Positions 1 through 7,231 are shown, counted from the stretch's first letter. The stretch is DNA of 9,118 bases from Rhodospirillales bacterium (GCA_024640665.1 JAHEEO010000123.1:1-9118), one strand, 5' to 3'. Numbers and translations are program-made. The notes: generated by a model not told the origin, from the sequence alone.

Positions 1-1022
1 AGCGACTCATTACTGGCATGTTGCAGCGCGGCTATACGCAAAAGTTTGCGGAACAGATATTCAACCAAATAAGGGGATTTGGTGAATACGGTTTCCCCGA
101 GTCGCATGCGGCGAGTTTTGCATTATTAGCTTATGTTTCTGCTTGGCTTAAATGCCATCAGCCGGCCGCCTTTTTTTGTGCCCTGTTAAATAGTCAGCCA
201 ATGGGCTTCTATGCGCCAGCGCAGTTGATTCGTGCCGCGCGTGAGGACGGCGTAGAAGTCGGGCCTGTAGATGTGTTGCATAGCGATTGGGAATCGAGCT
301 TAGAGTCGGATGCTAACGGATCGCCGTGTATTCGTTTGGGACTGCGCGTGGTGAAAGGTCTATCTATGGCGGGTGGCAAACGTATGGTTAACGTTCGTTC
401 ACAGCAGAAATTCTCAAGTGTGAGTGACTTGGCGCAGCGTGCGCAGCTCAATGCAAAAGACCTGGCTTGTCTTGCCTCGGCTAGCGCATTTAGGAGCTTT
501 GCCTCTAATCGTTATCAGGCGCGGTGGCAGGTTGCAGGTATCGAACCACCTACACCACTGTCCTTAGAGAGCGCTGAAGCGGTGCCGCTATTGAATAGCC
601 CCAGCGAGGGCCAGAATATCGTTGCCGACTATCAGCATTTAGGACTGACTTTAGGCCGCCATCCATTGGCGGTATTGCGCCATCGTTTAAATTCTATGCG
701 GATTAATTCAGCCAACGAGATACATGCGATGCAGCATGGTCAAAGAGTCAGAGCGGCTGGCTTGGTTATTACGCGTCAACGGCCAGCCAGTGCTGCCGGT
801 GTAACGTTTATTACAATTGAAGATGAAACTGGTTATTTGAATCTTATTGTCTGGGAAAAAGTCGCATTACGGGAGCGTAAGGCGTTGCTCAGTGCAGCTT
901 TGATGGGTGTAGAAGGGTATGTGCAAAAAGAGGGTGATGTGCTACATATCGTTGCACATCGCTTGCATGATCATAGCTCGCTGCTAGGCAGCTTAGCTGT
1001 TAAGTCTAGAAACTTTCATTGA
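1..1022 (+). CDS. dnaE2: Error-prone DNA polymerase DnaE2/ImuC, C-terminal part (5' end outside window)
   Basis: This is the 3' end of an error-prone DNA polymerase III alpha subunit, the translesion enzyme that works with ImuA and ImuB in damage-induced mutagenesis. The frame is open from base 3, giving 339 visible residues of a protein usually a little over 1000 long; the first internal ATG at 18 is not the start. Diagnostic stretches are GFGEYGFPESHAASFALL, then SAWLKCHQPAAFFCALLNSQ and PMGFYAPAQL, all typical of DnaE2 rather than replicative DnaE. A helix-hairpin-helix-like region follows (about 110-160 of the visible part). Near the C-terminus is an OB-fold with RVRAAGLVITRQRP and FITIEDETG, and the protein ends in SRNFH, like the SRDFH end common in this family. 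The polymerase catalytic residues lie upstream and cannot be checked. The frame is intact to TGA at 1020-1022. Expression by LexA would be expected from the family, but the promoter is not in view. Family identity is very likely. Confidence 0.95.
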   Translation, partial: RLITGMLQRGYTQKFAEQIFNQIRGFGEYGFPESHAASFALLAYVSAWLKCHQPAAFFCALLNSQPMGFYAPAQLIRAAREDGVEVGPVDVLHSDWESSLESDANGSPCIRLGLRVVKGLSMAGGKRMVNVRSQQKFSSVSDLAQRAQLNAKDLACLASASAFRSFASNRYQARWQVAGIEPPTPLSLESAEAVPLLNSPSEGQNIVADYQHLGLTLGRHPLAVLRHRLNSMRINSANEIHAMQHGQRVRAAGLVITRQRPASAAGVTFITIEDETGYLNLIVWEKVALRERKALLSAALMGVEGYVQKEGDVLHIVAHRLHDHSSLLGSLAVKSRNFH

Positions 1023-1031
1023 CGCGATCCG

Positions 1032-1057
1032 CCGCACCGTACTAATAGTGTTTGCGG
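1032..1057. terminator. Hairpin between convergent stops, candidate bidirectional terminator
   Basis: An imperfect stem-loop fills the gap between the dnaE2 stop (1020-1022) and the stop of the converging 89-residue gene (1061-1063). The outer arms CCGCA (1032-1036) and TGCGG (1053-1057) pair perfectly. An inner stem GTACT/AGTGT (two G-U pairs) closes an AAT loop. On the + strand it is followed by TTGTT, a short T-rich run; on the - strand there is no T tract. The position suits a shared terminator, but as an intrinsic terminator it is weak. Termination is inferred. Confidence 0.4.
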
Positions 1058-1060
1058 TTG

Positions 1061-1330
1061 TTAAACGTCGTAGTCGTCGAAATCCTCAAACTGCTGTTTC
1101 GAGCGCTTTTGCTCCATTAGGTCTTCCAGGCGCCGCTTGGCTGCTGCGTGCTCAGCTGCACAAGCTTCCGTCAGCCCGTCGGCTTCAAGCTCACTTATGA
1201 GCGCTTCAACATTAATTTCTACCGAAGCATCTCCGACGTTGTCGGTTGACCCATCGTCAAGAATCACAGTTTCTTGAGTATCGTCGTCGTCAAGATCGTC
1301 GTCCTGCTCTATTGCAGAATTGCTGTTCAT
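1061..1330 (-). CDS. Small, highly acidic hypothetical protein (89 aa)
   Basis: Function not recognised. The 89-residue product has about 28 Asp/Glu against 6 Lys/Arg. There are Asp clusters at residues 10-17 (DDDLDDDD) and near the C-terminus (FEDFDDYDV), and the first is encoded by GTC/TCG-like triplet runs around 1281-1303. There is no signal peptide or membrane segment, so it should be a soluble cytoplasmic protein. The middle (about 38-60) looks helical, and residues 64-80 (AKRRLEDLMEQKRSKQQ) form a basic-acidic amphipathic helix. That arrangement, an acidic N-terminus followed by an RRxLEDLxExKR-type helix and an acidic tail, resembles short gammaproteobacterial proteins of the PA3496-like kind, but this is only an impression. 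The start is supported by AGGGAG about 7 bases before the ATG, and there is a candidate promoter just upstream. It converges on dnaE2 and lies downstream of gspF on the same strand, 153 bases away. It is probably a real gene given its SD, promoter and strong composition. Confidence 0.7.
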   Translation of the reverse strand: MNSNSAIEQDDDLDDDDTQETVILDDGSTDNVGDASVEINVEALISELEADGLTEACAAEHAAAKRRLEDLMEQKRSKQQFEDFDDYDV

Positions 1331-1352
1331 TCACACTCTCCCTGAAATGAAC

Positions 1353-1364
1353 TATTAGCTAATA
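1353..1364. promoter_or_regulatory. Perfect 12-bp palindrome in leader of the acidic-protein gene
   Basis: TATTAGCTAATA is an exact inverted repeat with no spacer. It lies between the predicted -10 element (1379-1384) and the start codon at 1330, shortly after the likely transcription start. That is a usual position for a repressor operator. No regulator is identified, and the AT-rich base composition makes chance palindromes more likely here. Confidence 0.3.
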
Positions 1365-1378
1365 AGTAACCCGAATGA

Positions 1379-1408
1379 TTTATAAACCCAAATTGGAAAA
1401 TTAGGCAA
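1379..1408 (-). promoter_or_regulatory. Candidate sigma-70 promoter of the acidic-protein gene
   Basis: Read on the - strand, TTGCCT (1403-1408; 4 of 6 matches to the -35 consensus) is followed after 18 bases by TATAAA (1379-1384; 5 of 6 to the -10 consensus). The expected transcription start is near 1372, giving a leader of about 40 bases before the ATG at 1330. The region is clearly AT-rich compared with its surroundings. It suggests the small gene is transcribed independently of the gsp operon. Confidence 0.45.
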
Positions 1409-1426
1409 TACCCAATAATTCAGCAT

Positions 1427-1457
1427 GTGAAATGGCGCACGTAGTGCTGCATTTCAC
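1427..1457. terminator. 31-nt stem-loop after gspF, possible operon end
   Basis: GTGAAATG (1427-1434) and CATTTCAC (1450-1457) are perfect 8-base inverted arms. Inside them, after a 2x2 mismatch, GCAC (1437-1440) and GTGC (1444-1447) pair around a GTA loop. The element begins 27 bases beyond the gspF stop on the - strand. No T tract follows on either strand, so it is not a canonical intrinsic terminator. It could be a Rho-linked 3' end, an mRNA-stabilising hairpin, or a protein-binding dyad upstream of the next gene. Confidence 0.4.
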
Positions 1458-1483
1458 TGCCATCCAGGTCCAAACTCGTTGAA

Positions 1484-2698
1484 TTAGCCGACTAGCTGAT
1501 TAATCTGGAATATCGGTAGCAGGATAGCCATGACGATGGCCAAAACTATGAGGCCCATCACAACAATGAGAGCGGGTTCCAAGATGCTGAGCATGGTGCT
1601 GAGCAGGCTGTCCATCTCGTTTTCTTGATGACTGGCAGCGCGTTCTAACATCCGGTCCAGCTCACCGCTGGCTTCGCCGCTCGAAATAAGATGAATAGCC
1701 ATAGGCGGAAAGAGCTTCGACTGGCTTAGAGAGCGGCCAATAACGGCACCTTCGCGCACTCGAACGCTGGCTAGCTCGACGGCGTCCCGCATGGGCAAGT
1801 TAGCGATGACGCTTGCGCTAATTCGAAGCGCTTCGAGAACCGGCACGCCGCTTGAGGTGAGAATGCTCAAAGTGCGCGTAAACCGCGCGGTATTTACACC
1901 CACGGTGACTCGACCAATCAGCGGCATCTTGAGCAAAAATCGATGCAAGCGCCGCCGCGCAGACTCGCGCTTTAGAGTTTGCCGAATGCCAACAGCAAGC
2001 AATACGATGGCCGCAATCAATGCGAACCACCAATTCTGAATAAAATCGGATACCGCAATCAGAACTCTCGTGAGTATTGGCAGTTCCTGTCCGGTCGTTT
2101 CGAAAACGCCAACCACTTTAGGCACGATAAAAACCAACATGCCAATAACGATGATCAGGGCCAGTACTGTCAATACGATCGGGTAAATGAGTGCATGGCT
2201 GAGTTTCTGCCGGAGCGCGTGACGTGACTCCGTGTAATCCGCAAGCCGCTCGAGTACCGCGTCGAGCTGGCCGGCTTGCTCGCCAGCAGCAACCGTTGCG
2301 CGATACACCACGGGAAAGGCCTGCGGGAAATCGTCAAGGCCACGCGCGAGCGGCAGGCCCTCGAGAACCTTGGCGCGAACGCCAAGAACAATGCTCTTGA
2401 GCCGGGGCTTTTCGGTTTGTTCGCCGACAGCGTGTATCGCTTCTTCTAGTGGCAGCCCCGCATGGAGTAAGGTCGCGAGCTGACGTGTGATCAAGGCAAG
2501 GTCAAGGCTACTTATACTGCGTCGAATCGACAGGCTGCCAGGCTGCTCCTGCGATTTTTCCTCGACTTCGTTGACCTCAACAGGCAAAAGCTGCTGTTCG
2601 CGCAGCAGCTGTCGGACGTGTCGTGCTGTATCGCCCTCTAGCACGCCTTTGCGTTCTTTGCCGCCCGCATCGACAGCAATGTAGTGAAAGGCGCCCAC
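1484..2698 (-). CDS. gspF: Type II secretion inner-membrane platform protein GspF
   Basis: GspF is the polytopic inner-membrane platform protein that links the GspE ATPase to pseudopilin polymerisation. The 404-residue length is normal for the family. The N-terminal cytoplasmic part begins FHYIAVDAGGKERKGVLEG, the usual GspF opening. Two T2SSF domains follow: about 70-193 (LITRQLATLLHAGLPLEEAI, then VAAGEQAGQLDAVLERLADY) and about 270-393 (TRTLSILTSSGVPVLEALR, then ISSGEASGELDRMLERAA). Membrane segments are visible at about 170-194, 221-240 and 372-396. The start is GTG at 2698, whose first G is the last base of the gspE TAG stop; no strong SD precedes it, so translational coupling to gspE is likely. 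It is the last gene of this gsp operon: no gspG follows, which is unusual because gspF is commonly followed by the major pseudopilin gene. Confidence 0.96.
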   Translation of the reverse strand: MGAFHYIAVDAGGKERKGVLEGDTARHVRQLLREQQLLPVEVNEVEEKSQEQPGSLSIRRSISSLDLALITRQLATLLHAGLPLEEAIHAVGEQTEKPRLKSIVLGVRAKVLEGLPLARGLDDFPQAFPVVYRATVAAGEQAGQLDAVLERLADYTESRHALRQKLSHALIYPIVLTVLALIIVIGMLVFIVPKVVGVFETTGQELPILTRVLIAVSDFIQNWWFALIAAIVLLAVGIRQTLKRESARRRLHRFLLKMPLIGRVTVGVNTARFTRTLSILTSSGVPVLEALRISASVIANLPMRDAVELASVRVREGAVIGRSLSQSKLFPPMAIHLISSGEASGELDRMLERAASHQENEMDSLLSTMLSILEPALIVVMGLIVLAIVMAILLPIFQINQLVG

Positions 2699-4218
2699 TA
2701 GTCGACTTGCGTCGCTCTCAACACTTCTTCCAGCGTCGTTACGCCATCCAGGACTCTCCGCATACCGTCGCTCCGGATGCTTGGTCCGAACTGGCGTGCA
2801 TGACGTTCAAGCTCGTGCTCGGCTGCGCCGTCGTGAATCATCGTGCGCATCTGAGCATCGACGGTTACCAGCTCGTAGATGCCGGTGCGTCCTCCATATC
2901 CAAGGTCGCTGCCAGGCTGGAATATTGTGGGCGGATTAGAAGGGTCACAGTCGATCAATTTGCATTCGTATTCTGTTGCCGTATGAGGTTTCCGCGTCGC
3001 CGGGTCCAATACGCGCACAAGCCTCTGCGCCAGCACGCCGATCAAGCTTGACGACAACAAGAACGGCTCGACGCCCATGTCTCTCAGCCGAGTGACTGCG
3101 CCCACCGCAGTATTAGTGTGCAACGTGGCCATTACGAGGTGGCCGGTCAAGCTGGCTTGTACGGCAATTTCGGCCGTCTCGAGATCGCGAATCTCTCCGA
3201 CCATGACGACATCGGGGTCTTGCCGCAGAATGGCCCTCAGGCCCCTTGCAAATGTCATGTCGACCTTCGTGTTCACCTGTGTCTGGCCGATACCGTCGAT
3301 GTGGTATTCAACCGGGTCTTCCACCGTCAGGATATTTCGAGTGAGATCGTTGATCCGCGCCAATGCGGCATAAAGTGTCGTGGTCTTTCCTGAGCCAGTT
3401 GGGCCTGTCACCAGCAAGATGCCGTGTGGGCGATGAATGAGACGATCTATCGTGTCTTGATCATGTTGCGACATGCCTAAGTGGTTGAGATCCAGCCGGC
3501 CGGCTTGTTTGTCCAGCAGTCGCATCACCACGCGTTCGCCATAACCGACGGGTGTTGTAGAAACGCGAACGTCGACAGGACGTCCGGCGATTAGCAACGA
3601 GATTCGGCCGTCTTGAGGCAGGCGTTTTTCGGCGATGTCCAGTTTAGACATGACCTTAATGCGGGATACAACAATGGGTGCAACGGCACGCCGGGACTGC
3701 AGCACTTCTTTCATCACGCCATCGATGCGGAATCTAACTACCAGTCGGTTTTCGTATGGTTCTATATGGATGTCTGATGCATTGTCTTTTACAGCTTGTG
3801 TTAACAGCGCATTGATAAGGCGAATGATTGGTGCATCGTCTGCGCTGTCAAGCAAGTCTGAAGGCTCGGGGAGTTGTTGGGCGACGGCGAACAAGTCGGG
3901 TTCGTCATCGAGGCCTTCGACCATCGTAATGGCGGCATCGTTCTCGTAGGCGCTTTGCAGCGCCTTGTCGAACGCTGCTTCTTCAACTTCGGTGAAACTG
4001 ACGGGCATGCCGACGAAACGCCGCGTTTCAGCCAGGCTCAGCACGCTTGCGCCGCGTCTATAAATGGCTTGGGCGCGATCGTCTTCCGCAGTCTGAATCA
4101 GCACGCCATGACGCTTTGCAAATGCAAACGGCAGCCGTCGCGACGATCCTGGTGCTTCCTCGAGATCGAACCCTGCGTCGACGTTGGGTTCATTCATGCT
4201 TTTAGAACTGATCGCCAT
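2698..4218 (-). CDS. gspE: Type II secretion ATPase GspE
   Basis: GspE is the cytoplasmic hexameric ATPase that powers pseudopilus assembly through GspF and GspL. Numbered from the ATG at 4218 (506 aa), it has a short N-terminal domain, then the N2E domain (from about 127; APIIRLINALLTQAVK, SDIHIEPYE) and the C-terminal ATPase domain. Walker A is GPTGSGKT at 272-279. The Asp box begins near 297 (LTVEDPVEYHIDGIGQTQVN). Walker B is in LRQDPDVVMVGEIRD (331-345, Glu342), and the His box is TGHLVMATLHTN (358-369). Start choice: the ATG at 4218 has AAGG eight bases upstream and overlaps gspD by 17 bases. Alternatives are a TTG at 4242 and an ATG at 4197 four bases beyond the gspD stop, both with poor SDs. 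Oddity: the usual four-cysteine zinc motif between the His box and RTGIYEL is gone. LCPxC has become LDPAT, and the second pair is absent before GYGGRTGIYEL; only Cys419 and Cys424 remain, in another place. The catalytic core is intact, so it is probably functional. Confidence 0.95.
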   Translation of the reverse strand: MAISSKSMNEPNVDAGFDLEEAPGSSRRLPFAFAKRHGVLIQTAEDDRAQAIYRRGASVLSLAETRRFVGMPVSFTEVEEAAFDKALQSAYENDAAITMVEGLDDEPDLFAVAQQLPEPSDLLDSADDAPIIRLINALLTQAVKDNASDIHIEPYENRLVVRFRIDGVMKEVLQSRRAVAPIVVSRIKVMSKLDIAEKRLPQDGRISLLIAGRPVDVRVSTTPVGYGERVVMRLLDKQAGRLDLNHLGMSQHDQDTIDRLIHRPHGILLVTGPTGSGKTTTLYAALARINDLTRNILTVEDPVEYHIDGIGQTQVNTKVDMTFARGLRAILRQDPDVVMVGEIRDLETAEIAVQASLTGHLVMATLHTNTAVGAVTRLRDMGVEPFLLSSSLIGVLAQRLVRVLDPATRKPHTATEYECKLIDCDPSNPPTIFQPGSDLGYGGRTGIYELVTVDAQMRTMIHDGAAEHELERHARQFGPSIRSDGMRRVLDGVTTLEEVLRATQVD

Positions 4219-6199
4219 CCGCAGCACCTTCCAGTATCTCAAGTTCCGGGATTGGCCTGACGTTCTCAGGAATCAGCGGACGTGTTTCGCGCCGCATCAA
4301 CGGGATCGGGTCTTCAGCCTGCAAAAGCTGCAACTCACGAATATGATTGTATTTTGAGTTGGTGTGCAGACTCGCGTCGAGACCGTCTCGAAGTATGACC
4401 GGCCGAATGAACACATACAAAGTGGTCTTGTTACGCTCGGCGCGACGGTTCTTGAACAGCCAGCCGAGGCCAGGAATGCGGCCTAATCCCGGTACGCGCT
4501 GCTCGCTTTCAAGCAGTTGATCGTCGGTTAAACCGCCCAACACAATGATTTGGCCGTCTTCAACGAAAACGGACGTAGAAATCGAGCGGGTATTAGTAAT
4601 GAGATCGACCGCACCGGATGAGCCAGCGCTGATGCTTGAAGTCTCTTGCTCGATAGTCAAAATCATGCCGCTGCCATCATTGATTTGCGGTGTGATGCGC
4701 AGGCTGGTGCCGACCTCTTCGCGTTGAATAGTCTGGAACGGGTTAACCGAGCCCGTTGCCGCGCCGGTGTTTGTAAATTGGCCGGTTAAGAAAGGCACTT
4801 CCTGGCCAACTTTGATTTCCGATTCTTCGTTGTCGATGGCGGTTACGCGGGGCATAGACACGATATTGGTATTTGCATCGCCGCGCAGCGTATTGAGAAT
4901 GGCCGCCCAACTAGTGCCGGATTCAGTAATTCGGCCGATTCCGGCGGTCAGGCCCTGGGCGATTGTGCCGATATTGGGCCCAGCGCCGCCGGAAGCAGAA
5001 CCCGCCAACGGTACGACGCCGTTAGAGCCAAAGTTCGTTAGAGCGATCGGCTGATTGCTTCCAGAGCCTTCTGCAATCCAGGTAATCCCGAGTTCGGCCT
5101 CGCTTTGCTCGCTCAGTTCGACAATGATGGCTTCAACGGACACTTGAGCGCGTCGAATATCGATCTGATCGATGATGCTCATAATGTCTTGCTTGACCTT
5201 CGGTGGAGCATTGATCACCAGCGCATTGGTCGAAGGCTCTGACCAAATTGTTACGCCATCTGCTCCTAGTGTGCCTGGATTGCCCTCGCTGGCCGCAGAG
5301 CCGCCAAATTGCTGCGCCAATTGGGTCGCCAGGCTTTCCGAGTCGGCATACTGCAAGTAGCGCACTTCGGTAGCCGCGCCGTCTGTGATCGGCGTATCGA
5401 GATGGACAATAACTGCACGAAATCGCAAGCGTGCACCTTCCGTTCCGCTGAGCATGATGCTATTGGTGCGCGGGTCTGCAACGAACGAGGCCACCGGAGC
5501 ACCTTGTCCTGCTGCAGAAGCCGCTGCTAGTGCCTGCAAAGTGGCGACTACATCGCCAGCCGATGCATTTTCCAGCCGGATGAATTCGATATCGTTGCGT
5601 CCGCCAACGTCCATCCGGCGGATGATGTCGACGATTCTGTTGACGTTGCCGGCGCGGTCGGAAATCACCAGCATGTTCGACTCGGGGTGCGCGGCAAAAT
5701 GCGCAATTTGCGCGATCAGTGGCCGCAGAATCGGCACTAACTGAGCTGCGCCGACATTATTGACGCTGATTGTGCGCGTGACGAATGCGTCGTTGATTGA
5801 TGAGTCTGAACTGGGTACCTGGCGGGCTGTGGCGTCCGGAATGACCCGGACTGTGTTGCCGTTTTCGACCGCTGCATATCCATGCACCTGCAACGCGGCC
5901 AAATACAATTCATAGAAACCGGCAGCGTTAACTGGCGTATTCGAAAATAACGTGACTCTCGCATTGATGCGGGGGTCCACGATGACATTACGCCCAGTTA
6001 CGGCCATCACCGACTGCGTAACCGTGCGGATGTCAGTGTCTTGGAAATTCGGCGTTATTTGCTGGTCATTAGCTTGTCCAAATGCTGCATTCACAACAAA
6101 CAAGTATGCAAACAGGCTAATCGCCAGCGGCTGCTTGATGAGGAAGCGTAGCCGCCATTGCGGGCAAGCCGAACGGTGTTTTTTCATGGTTAACAACAT
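4202..6199 (-). CDS. gspD: Type II secretion outer-membrane secretin GspD
   Basis: GspD forms the outer-membrane channel of the T2SS. The 665-residue protein starts with a Sec signal peptide: a basic n-region (KKHR, then RLRFLIK), a hydrophobic stretch at about 24-40 and likely cleavage around AFG/GQA (41-43). Domains follow in the usual order: N0 (about 47-122; ITPNFQDTDIRTVTQSV, GRNVIVDP), N1 (about 139-198), N2 (about 204-270) and N3 (about 278-350), then the secretin barrel (about 352-605). The gate motif VGQEVPFLTG is at 464-473, and the family signature VPGLGRIPGLGWLF is at 569-582. A tail of about 60 residues rich in Pro, Glu and Arg ends the protein, where some secretins carry a pilotin-binding segment. 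No pilotin gene is seen nearby. The ATG at 6199 lies one base beyond the gspC stop and has AGG seven bases upstream; the ATG at 6187 is possible but has no SD. It is translated in one operon with gspC and gspE. Confidence 0.97.
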   Translation of the reverse strand: MLLTMKKHRSACPQWRLRFLIKQPLAISLFAYLFVVNAAFGQANDQQITPNFQDTDIRTVTQSVMAVTGRNVIVDPRINARVTLFSNTPVNAAGFYELYLAALQVHGYAAVENGNTVRVIPDATARQVPSSDSSINDAFVTRTISVNNVGAAQLVPILRPLIAQIAHFAAHPESNMLVISDRAGNVNRIVDIIRRMDVGGRNDIEFIRLENASAGDVVATLQALAAASAAGQGAPVASFVADPRTNSIMLSGTEGARLRFRAVIVHLDTPITDGAATEVRYLQYADSESLATQLAQQFGGSAASEGNPGTLGADGVTIWSEPSTNALVINAPPKVKQDIMSIIDQIDIRRAQVSVEAIIVELSEQSEAELGITWIAEGSGSNQPIALTNFGSNGVVPLAGSASGGAGPNIGTIAQGLTAGIGRITESGTSWAAILNTLRGDANTNIVSMPRVTAIDNEESEIKVGQEVPFLTGQFTNTGAATGSVNPFQTIQREEVGTSLRITPQINDGSGMILTIEQETSSISAGSSGAVDLITNTRSISTSVFVEDGQIIVLGGLTDDQLLESEQRVPGLGRIPGLGWLFKNRRAERNKTTLYVFIRPVILRDGLDASLHTNSKYNHIRELQLLQAEDPIPLMRRETRPLIPENVRPIPELEILEGAADGDQF

Positions 6200-6200
6200 G

Positions 6201-7139
6201 CTACTGCCTGCCCTCGCTGAGGGCGCTTAACTGATTGGTGTCGATTACAATGACCTCAGGTGTGCCATTGCGAAGAATTGTTACGTTTGCCATCGTTGTC
6301 TCGCCCAATGCCTGAAAGGCCTCCAGGCCTCGGCTGGGATCATCCAGCTGAATGCCGTTGATATCCGTAACGACGTCGCCTGCCTCCAGTCCCAAGCTGG
6401 TAAACAGCTCGCCTTCGACGCCGGGAGATACGCGGAATCCGACGATCTGGCCGCCTTCCACATGGGGCGCAAAGCGCATCACCCGGGCGATATCGGTGGC
6501 ATTCTCGCTGATGACCTGGCGCAGCGGGGCAGGGCTGTTTGTCGCCGTAGGCCGGGTTGGCCGGGCCGCGGCAGCGCGGCGAACACTGGCGCCTTCGGTA
6601 TCTTCTTCGGGCAATCGCAAGGTTTCGAGCCGCCCGTTTCTATTGAGAATGACCCGGTCTTTGAAGACGTGGTGCAAAGTTGCGCCGCTGGCGCCTTCAA
6701 CCGTATCGCCGACAAGATATAATTTATCGGGCTGATTGCCGGTAGTGATCATTGCCTCCGAATCGGGGTTGTTTTCTCGAGCCACGACCCCAGATAGTTT
6801 TAGGTTCAATGTCGTGTCAGGCGCATCGACGATTGCGCTCGGCGCAGGCACGACCACCGCCGGTGTTGCGGGTGCAACGCCGAACAGGTGAGATTCGCGC
6901 AGGCGGTCGAATCCCGCGCTGAGCATAGGTGTAGCTTGCCCCGAATTCGTCGCCACTTCAGGGTGGGGCTGGGCATAGTCTTCACCAGGGAAGACAGACC
7001 AGGTAATCTGGGCAAATTTGAAAGCCATCGCGAGCACCAGGACGGCGCAGACAACCGGTGGCAAGAAGCGGTTTGCCGGCTTAATCCAGTGGCTTGACGT
7101 CGTTACGCCAAGCTGGTTGATGCGGTCGGCAACGTTCAT
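6201..7139 (-). CDS. gspC: Type II secretion protein GspC (inner-membrane clamp, PDZ type)
   Basis: GspC is the bitopic inner-membrane protein that joins the inner platform to the secretin and contributes to substrate handling. The 312-residue protein has a short cytoplasmic N-terminus, one membrane segment at about 26-46, and a periplasmic linker. Next comes the homology region (about 78-178), with SHLFG, LNLKLSGVVA, SEAMI, YLVGDTV and RVILNRNGRLETLRL, the pattern that contacts the GspD N0 domain. A linker rich in Ala, Pro, Arg and Thr (about 187-206) leads to a C-terminal PDZ domain (about 228-300; GFRVSPG, LGLEAGDVVTDINGIQL). So it belongs to the PDZ-bearing group rather than the coiled-coil (XcpP-like) one. 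It is the first gene of the operon: a sigma-70-like promoter lies 40-70 bases upstream, and the gspD ATG follows its TAG stop by one base. The SD before the ATG at 7139 is weak (AGTAAG), but the length and N-terminus fit the family. Confidence 0.95.
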   Translation of the reverse strand: MNVADRINQLGVTTSSHWIKPANRFLPPVVCAVLVLAMAFKFAQITWSVFPGEDYAQPHPEVATNSGQATPMLSAGFDRLRESHLFGVAPATPAVVVPAPSAIVDAPDTTLNLKLSGVVARENNPDSEAMITTGNQPDKLYLVGDTVEGASGATLHHVFKDRVILNRNGRLETLRLPEEDTEGASVRRAAAARPTRPTATNSPAPLRQVISENATDIARVMRFAPHVEGGQIVGFRVSPGVEGELFTSLGLEAGDVVTDINGIQLDDPSRGLEAFQALGETTMANVTILRNGTPEVIVIDTNQLSALSEGRQ

Positions 7140-7179
7140 CTTACTAATTCGCTGGGCCTCGGCTCAGATGGGTGTGAGC

Positions 7180-7209
7180 ATCATAGGTTAGCCGCACGCT
7201 GACTAACAA
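7180..7209 (-). promoter_or_regulatory. Candidate sigma-70 promoter of the gspCDEF operon
   Basis: On the - strand, TTGTTA (7204-7209; 4 of 6 to the -35 consensus) and TATGAT (7180-7185; 5 of 6 to the -10 consensus) are 18 bases apart. The expected transcription start is near 7173, leaving a leader of about 34 bases before the gspC ATG at 7139. A short dyad, GTTAG/CTAAC (7187-7191 and 7203-7207), sits across the spacer and could bind a regulator, though 5-base arms are easily found by chance. This is the best promoter match I find in the divergent region. Confidence 0.5.
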
Positions 7210-7231
7210 GGCAGTATAAGGATTTCAGGCC

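Noticed and set aside
1281..1303. TCG/GTC triplet run as a microsatellite repeat
   Set aside because: It is only three or four units and encodes the Asp cluster of the small acidic protein, so coding explains it.
4219..4242. gspE starting at the TTG at 4242
   Set aside because: It is a rare start codon with a poor SD and a longer overlap with gspD; the ATG at 4218 has AAGG at a good distance. Not fully excluded.
2623..4260. Long ORFs on the + strand opposite gspE (142 aa at 2623-3051, 128 aa at 3874-4260 and others)
   Set aside because: They overlap a clear GspE frame along their full length and have no recognisable motifs.
4545..5744. Several + strand ORFs of 60-119 aa opposite gspD
   Set aside because: They are shadows of the secretin gene, with no SD-supported starts or protein family features that I can see.
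7215..7220. TATAAG as a -10 box for clpS
   Set aside because: No acceptable -35 lies 16-18 bases upstream, and the same bases contribute to the SD of the leader ORF.
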